Of a stretch of DNA of 6,169 bases, positions 4,437 to 6,169 are shown in pieces. The notes beneath the pieces are model-generated. The model did no database searches. It was not told the origin of the DNA and saw only the letters and a list, made by a program, of their open reading frames with translations. Numbering within the stretch: the first letter of the stretch is position 1; each line of letters begins with the position of its first letter. The position numbers and the translations under genes are program-made. This stretch comes from Kiritimatiellota bacterium (GTDB taxonomy: Bacteria; Verrucomicrobiota; Lentisphaeria; Victivallales; JAADHT01): positions 2,855 to 9,023 of the forward strand of contig JAADHT010000037.1 of NCBI GenBank assembly GCA_013151705.1, read 5' to 3'.

Positions 4437-5785
4437 GGATAACGGACGCGGACAACGTGAAGATAGTCGTGGATCAATTTTTTTCCGACGGAGCCATCAA
4501 CAAATGGATCTCGGATATATCCGACCCGAGGAAAAGCGGAATGATCACGTACGAGCTGCCGCATCTCATCTGGGCGGGACTGTTGATGTTCATATTGCGC
4601 CTCAAATCCCGGCGTCAACTTAAAAAGGAGAGCGAGACCGATGTTTTTCTCGCGAACCTTCTTTCCTTGAGCGGCACGTCCGAAGAGACAGTGGCGGTTC
4701 CCGACACTTTGAACTATCTCATGGAGCGCTTGAACGTCGATGAGTTGGAGACTTTGAAAGCGAGACTGGTGAAGCTCCTGATAAAGGAGAGGCGCTTCGA
4801 CCCCTTCCGATTCAACGGGGGTTTGCGGGTAGCCATCGACGGCACGCGGTTGTATTCGTTTAATCATCAACATTGCGAGCACTGCCTGAAACAGGAACAC
4901 AAGGACAAGCCGACGACGTGGTCCCACGACATGCTGGAGGCGAAGCTGGTCTGCGAAAACGGTTTAGCCATATCATTGCTCAGCGAGCCCGTTCAAAACG
5001 AGAGCGAAAAATACGACAAGCAGGACTGCGAGCTCAAAGCGTTTTATCGTTTGGCGAAGCGGTTGAGGGCGACATACCCCCGCACCTCGCTCTGCCTGCT
5101 TCTCGACGGGCTGTACGCCTGCGAGGAGGTTTTGAGAATATGCGGGGAGAATCATTGGAGCTATTTCATAGTATTGAAGAAAGGAAGCATACCCACCCTG
5201 TATAAAAGGGTGATGGAGGAGAGGAACGCTCATCCGGAGAACAGCTTGGAGGCGGTTTCCAACGCCGGCATGACGCAAAAGCTCTCATGGGTGACGTATG
5301 TCAAATACAGATCAATGTACTTCCACGTCGTCATTTGCGAGGAGGGCGTGGAGGGAGAGGAGCAAGGCAAAACATGGGTATGGATCACCGACGCCGAACC
5401 ATGCGCGGGTAATATAAACAAGTTAGTTAACAAAGGAGGGCGACAACGCTGGAAAATAGAAAACCAAGGATTTAAAGAACAGAAGAGAGACGACTTCGAA
5501 CTTGAGCACCTTTACGGCGAAACGCCGACGGCTTGGAGAAACTACTACCAACTCATGCAGATAGCCCATATGCTTGATCAACTGATGAGGTATGGCGACG
5601 TCTGCGTCAAACTCCAAGAGAAATCCCCGGAACGGGGAAACAAACCCATTCTGCCGTTCCGCGAATACTACCAATCCACACGCAATTTCATACGAAGACT
5701 GGCCGAATCGTTCAGGAGAGATCTTTTCTCGACCTTGGCGTTGGAGCTGCCTGGAAGAATTCAAATAAGATTCGACTCGTCATAA
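4298..5785 (+). CDS. DDE-type transposase of the insertion sequence (IS4-like superfamily)
   Basis: A 495-residue RNase-H-fold transposase, cutting and joining DNA at the element's ends. The likely catalytic triad is Asp181 (VAIDGTRLYSF), Asp270 (CLLLDGLYA) and Glu388 (RQRWKIENQGFKEQK, a variant of the IS4-type Y-R-E-K signature). Between the two Asp residues is a HxCxxC cluster (His192, Cys193, Cys196), and after the Glu comes FELEHLYG and NYYQLMQIAHMLDQL, a pattern I recognise from other transposases of this type. The frame is intact to TAA at 5785. The start is uncertain: ATG at 4298 has GGAGG at 4283-4287, 10 nt upstream, but its first ~45 residues are charged and may be only a shadow of the preceding ORF. 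GTG at 4457 is a shorter alternative, and a -1 frameshift from the upstream ORF is a third. Residues 50 onward are certainly real protein. Confidence 0.88.
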   Translation: MDSGIREGESLAERDIGLRRANTQTVREKPKSGKGKPSRRQKEKPVRITDADNVKIVVDQFFSDGAINKWISDISDPRKSGMITYELPHLIWAGLLMFILRLKSRRQLKKESETDVFLANLLSLSGTSEETVAVPDTLNYLMERLNVDELETLKARLVKLLIKERRFDPFRFNGGLRVAIDGTRLYSFNHQHCEHCLKQEHKDKPTTWSHDMLEAKLVCENGLAISLLSEPVQNESEKYDKQDCELKAFYRLAKRLRATYPRTSLCLLLDGLYACEEVLRICGENHWSYFIVLKKGSIPTLYKRVMEERNAHPENSLEAVSNAGMTQKLSWVTYVKYRSMYFHVVICEEGVEGEEQGKTWVWITDAEPCAGNINKLVNKGGRQRWKIENQGFKEQKRDDFELEHLYGETPTAWRNYYQLMQIAHMLDQLMRYGDVCVKLQEKSPERGNKPILPFREYYQSTRNFIRRLAESFRRDLFSTLALELPGRIQIRFDSS

Positions 5786-5787
5786 AA

Positions 5788-5807
5788 GGCTCGCCGTATT
5801 AGGAGCC
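5788..5807 (+). terminator. Small hairpin right after the transposase stop
   Basis: GGCTC (5788-5792) and GAGCC (5803-5807) pair around a 10-nt loop, starting 2 nt after the transposase stop codon. The position suits a terminator, but the stem is short and no T-run follows, so the call is weak. Confidence 0.25.
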
Positions 5808-5985
5808 AAGTTCGTCGTCTCTACCATATAAAAAATAACGGTCGTTAATCGATCAGGTTGCGCCACGCCCGCAAAACTGCTCTTCGAGCCGAGGATGCGA
5901 AATATCGATCCTTTTTCAATTGATTCTTTATCACTGGTTGCAATCGGCGGGGGTCTTGTTTTTTCGTCGGGAGAGGTTACTTTAA

Positions 5986-6009
5986 ACAAGAGGTGTGTTT
6001 GACTCTTGT
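5986..6009. repeat. Inverted repeat ACAAGAG / CTCTTGT upstream of lpxI
   Basis: Perfect 7-bp arms at 5986-5992 and 6003-6009 enclose a 10-nt loop, 33-54 bp ahead of the candidate lpxI starts. The right arm overlaps a TTGACT hexamer (5999-6004) that could be a -35 box, but no good -10 lies at the right distance. It could be an operator, a leader hairpin or a weak terminator (GTTTTC follows). The rest of 5786-6041 shows no gene. Confidence 0.4.
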
Positions 6010-6041
6010 GTTTTCAGTGCTTTTTTGATTGGGGACGGGCT

Positions 6042-6169
6042 ATGCTTTTCGAAAAAGGGGCGGTGAGGAAAATGGGATTGTTGGCTGGCGCCGGGACGTT
6101 GCCGTTGGAATTCGTCCGCAACGCTTCCAAACTCGGGATCGACGAGGTGTATGTTCTCGGATTCGCCAA
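6042..6169 (+). CDS. lpxI: UDP-2,3-diacylglucosamine pyrophosphatase LpxI, N-terminal part; 3' end outside the window
   Basis: LpxI hydrolyses UDP-2,3-diacylglucosamine to lipid X in lipid A synthesis, at the cytoplasmic side of the inner membrane, in bacteria lacking LpxH. Only 42 codons are visible. The motif GLLAGAGTLPLEF, followed by a short helix and the strand VYVLGFA, matches the conserved N-terminus of LpxI (former DUF1009), which typically reads like GLIAGxGxLP within a few residues of the start. Three in-frame starts are possible: ATG 6042 (longest, purine-rich GGGGACGGG just upstream), GTG 6063 (giving MRKMGLLAG, the most family-like N-terminus, with AAGGGG close ahead) and ATG 6072 (with GGTGAGG ahead). 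I give the longest. The gene implies an outer membrane with lipid A. Identity rests on a short stretch, hence the moderate confidence. Confidence 0.78.
   Translation, partial: MLFEKGAVRKMGLLAGAGTLPLEFVRNASKLGIDEVYVLGFA

Larger units (their letters stand above)
4062..5785 (+). mobile_element. Two-ORF insertion sequence, minimal extent
   Basis: The pair of overlapping ORFs (Cys-motif accessory protein and DDE transposase) forms the coding core of an insertion sequence lying between wecB and lpxI. True ends lie outside these bounds, somewhere in 3770-4061 on the left and 5786-6041 on the right. Short inverted matches across the flanks exist (ACGACGAA 3916-3923 with 5811-5818; GAATCAATT 3921-3929 with 5918-5926; TCGGCTCG 3900-3907 with 5885-5892), but each is of a size expected by chance. 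No target duplication was found. Both ORFs look intact, so the element may still be active. Confidence 0.75.

Noticed and set aside
4019..4927. Minus-strand open frame of 302 codons across the insertion sequence
   Set aside because: It lies opposite both element ORFs, has no recognisable motif and starts without a ribosome site; it is a shadow of the coding strand.
5798..5872. Complete tRNA gene on the minus strand
   Set aside because: Only a 5'-like fragment is present; there is no T-loop, no anticodon stem and no complementary acceptor strand.
5780..5989. Minus-strand open frame of 69 codons (…AGVAQPDRL…)
   Set aside because: It overlaps the transposase stop and has no ribosome site or domain. 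The AGVAQPDR string is typical of translations of tRNA-like sequence rather than of a real protein.

Overview
The window looks like chromosomal DNA from a Gram-negative bacterium. It holds the end of the ribosome-assembly GTPase gene der, a eukaryote-like Ser/Thr kinase, two surface-polysaccharide genes, an insertion sequence and the start of lpxI, a lipid A gene. A membrane-anchored Hanks-type kinase, lpxI and degenerate hairpin repeats in a moderately GC-rich genome would suit the Planctomycetota/Verrucomicrobiota/Lentisphaerota group. That placement is a weak inference; nothing here fixes the taxon.

Positions 1-1745 (+): the last 200 residues of Der are followed by a 380-residue protein kinase whose ATG shares a base with the der stop codon (TGATG). 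The two are very probably co-transcribed and translationally coupled. The kinase has all catalytic residues but is a non-RD type (HGD in place of HRD) and ends in a probable two-helix membrane hairpin. Positions 1746-1945 are a convergent intergenic gap with a pair of near-identical short palindromes and a GC-rich hairpin.

Positions 1946-3643 (-): a two-gene polysaccharide operon, wecB (UDP-GlcNAc 2-epimerase) followed by a small PglC-like phosphoglycosyl transferase that starts at TTG inside the wecB tail. wecB is broken by an 11-bp tandem duplication at 3021-3040. Removing 11 bp restores the conserved GEYIVLTCHRAEN segment exactly. As it stands, UDP-ManNAc would not be made from this locus unless the repeat contracts or ribosomes shift frame.

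Positions 3644-4061: 418 bp without a gene. It contains three abutting 13-mers in alternating orientation (3730-3768), an 8-bp hairpin (3848-3882) and an AT-rich, T-tract-laden leader that probably carries the promoter of the insertion sequence.

Positions 4062-5785 (+): a two-ORF insertion sequence. A 124-residue Cys-motif accessory protein with a near-perfect Shine-Dalgarno is followed by a DDE transposase in the -1 frame, overlapping it. The transposase appears intact. No convincing terminal inverted repeats or target duplication were found, so the element's ends are open.

Positions 5786-6169: a 256-bp gap with two small hairpins, then the first ~40 codons of lpxI. I see no CRISPR array, rRNA or complete tRNA. 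The most notable items are the broken wecB with its precise, reversible-looking lesion, the 3 x 13-bp repeat block upstream of it, and the der-kinase coupling.
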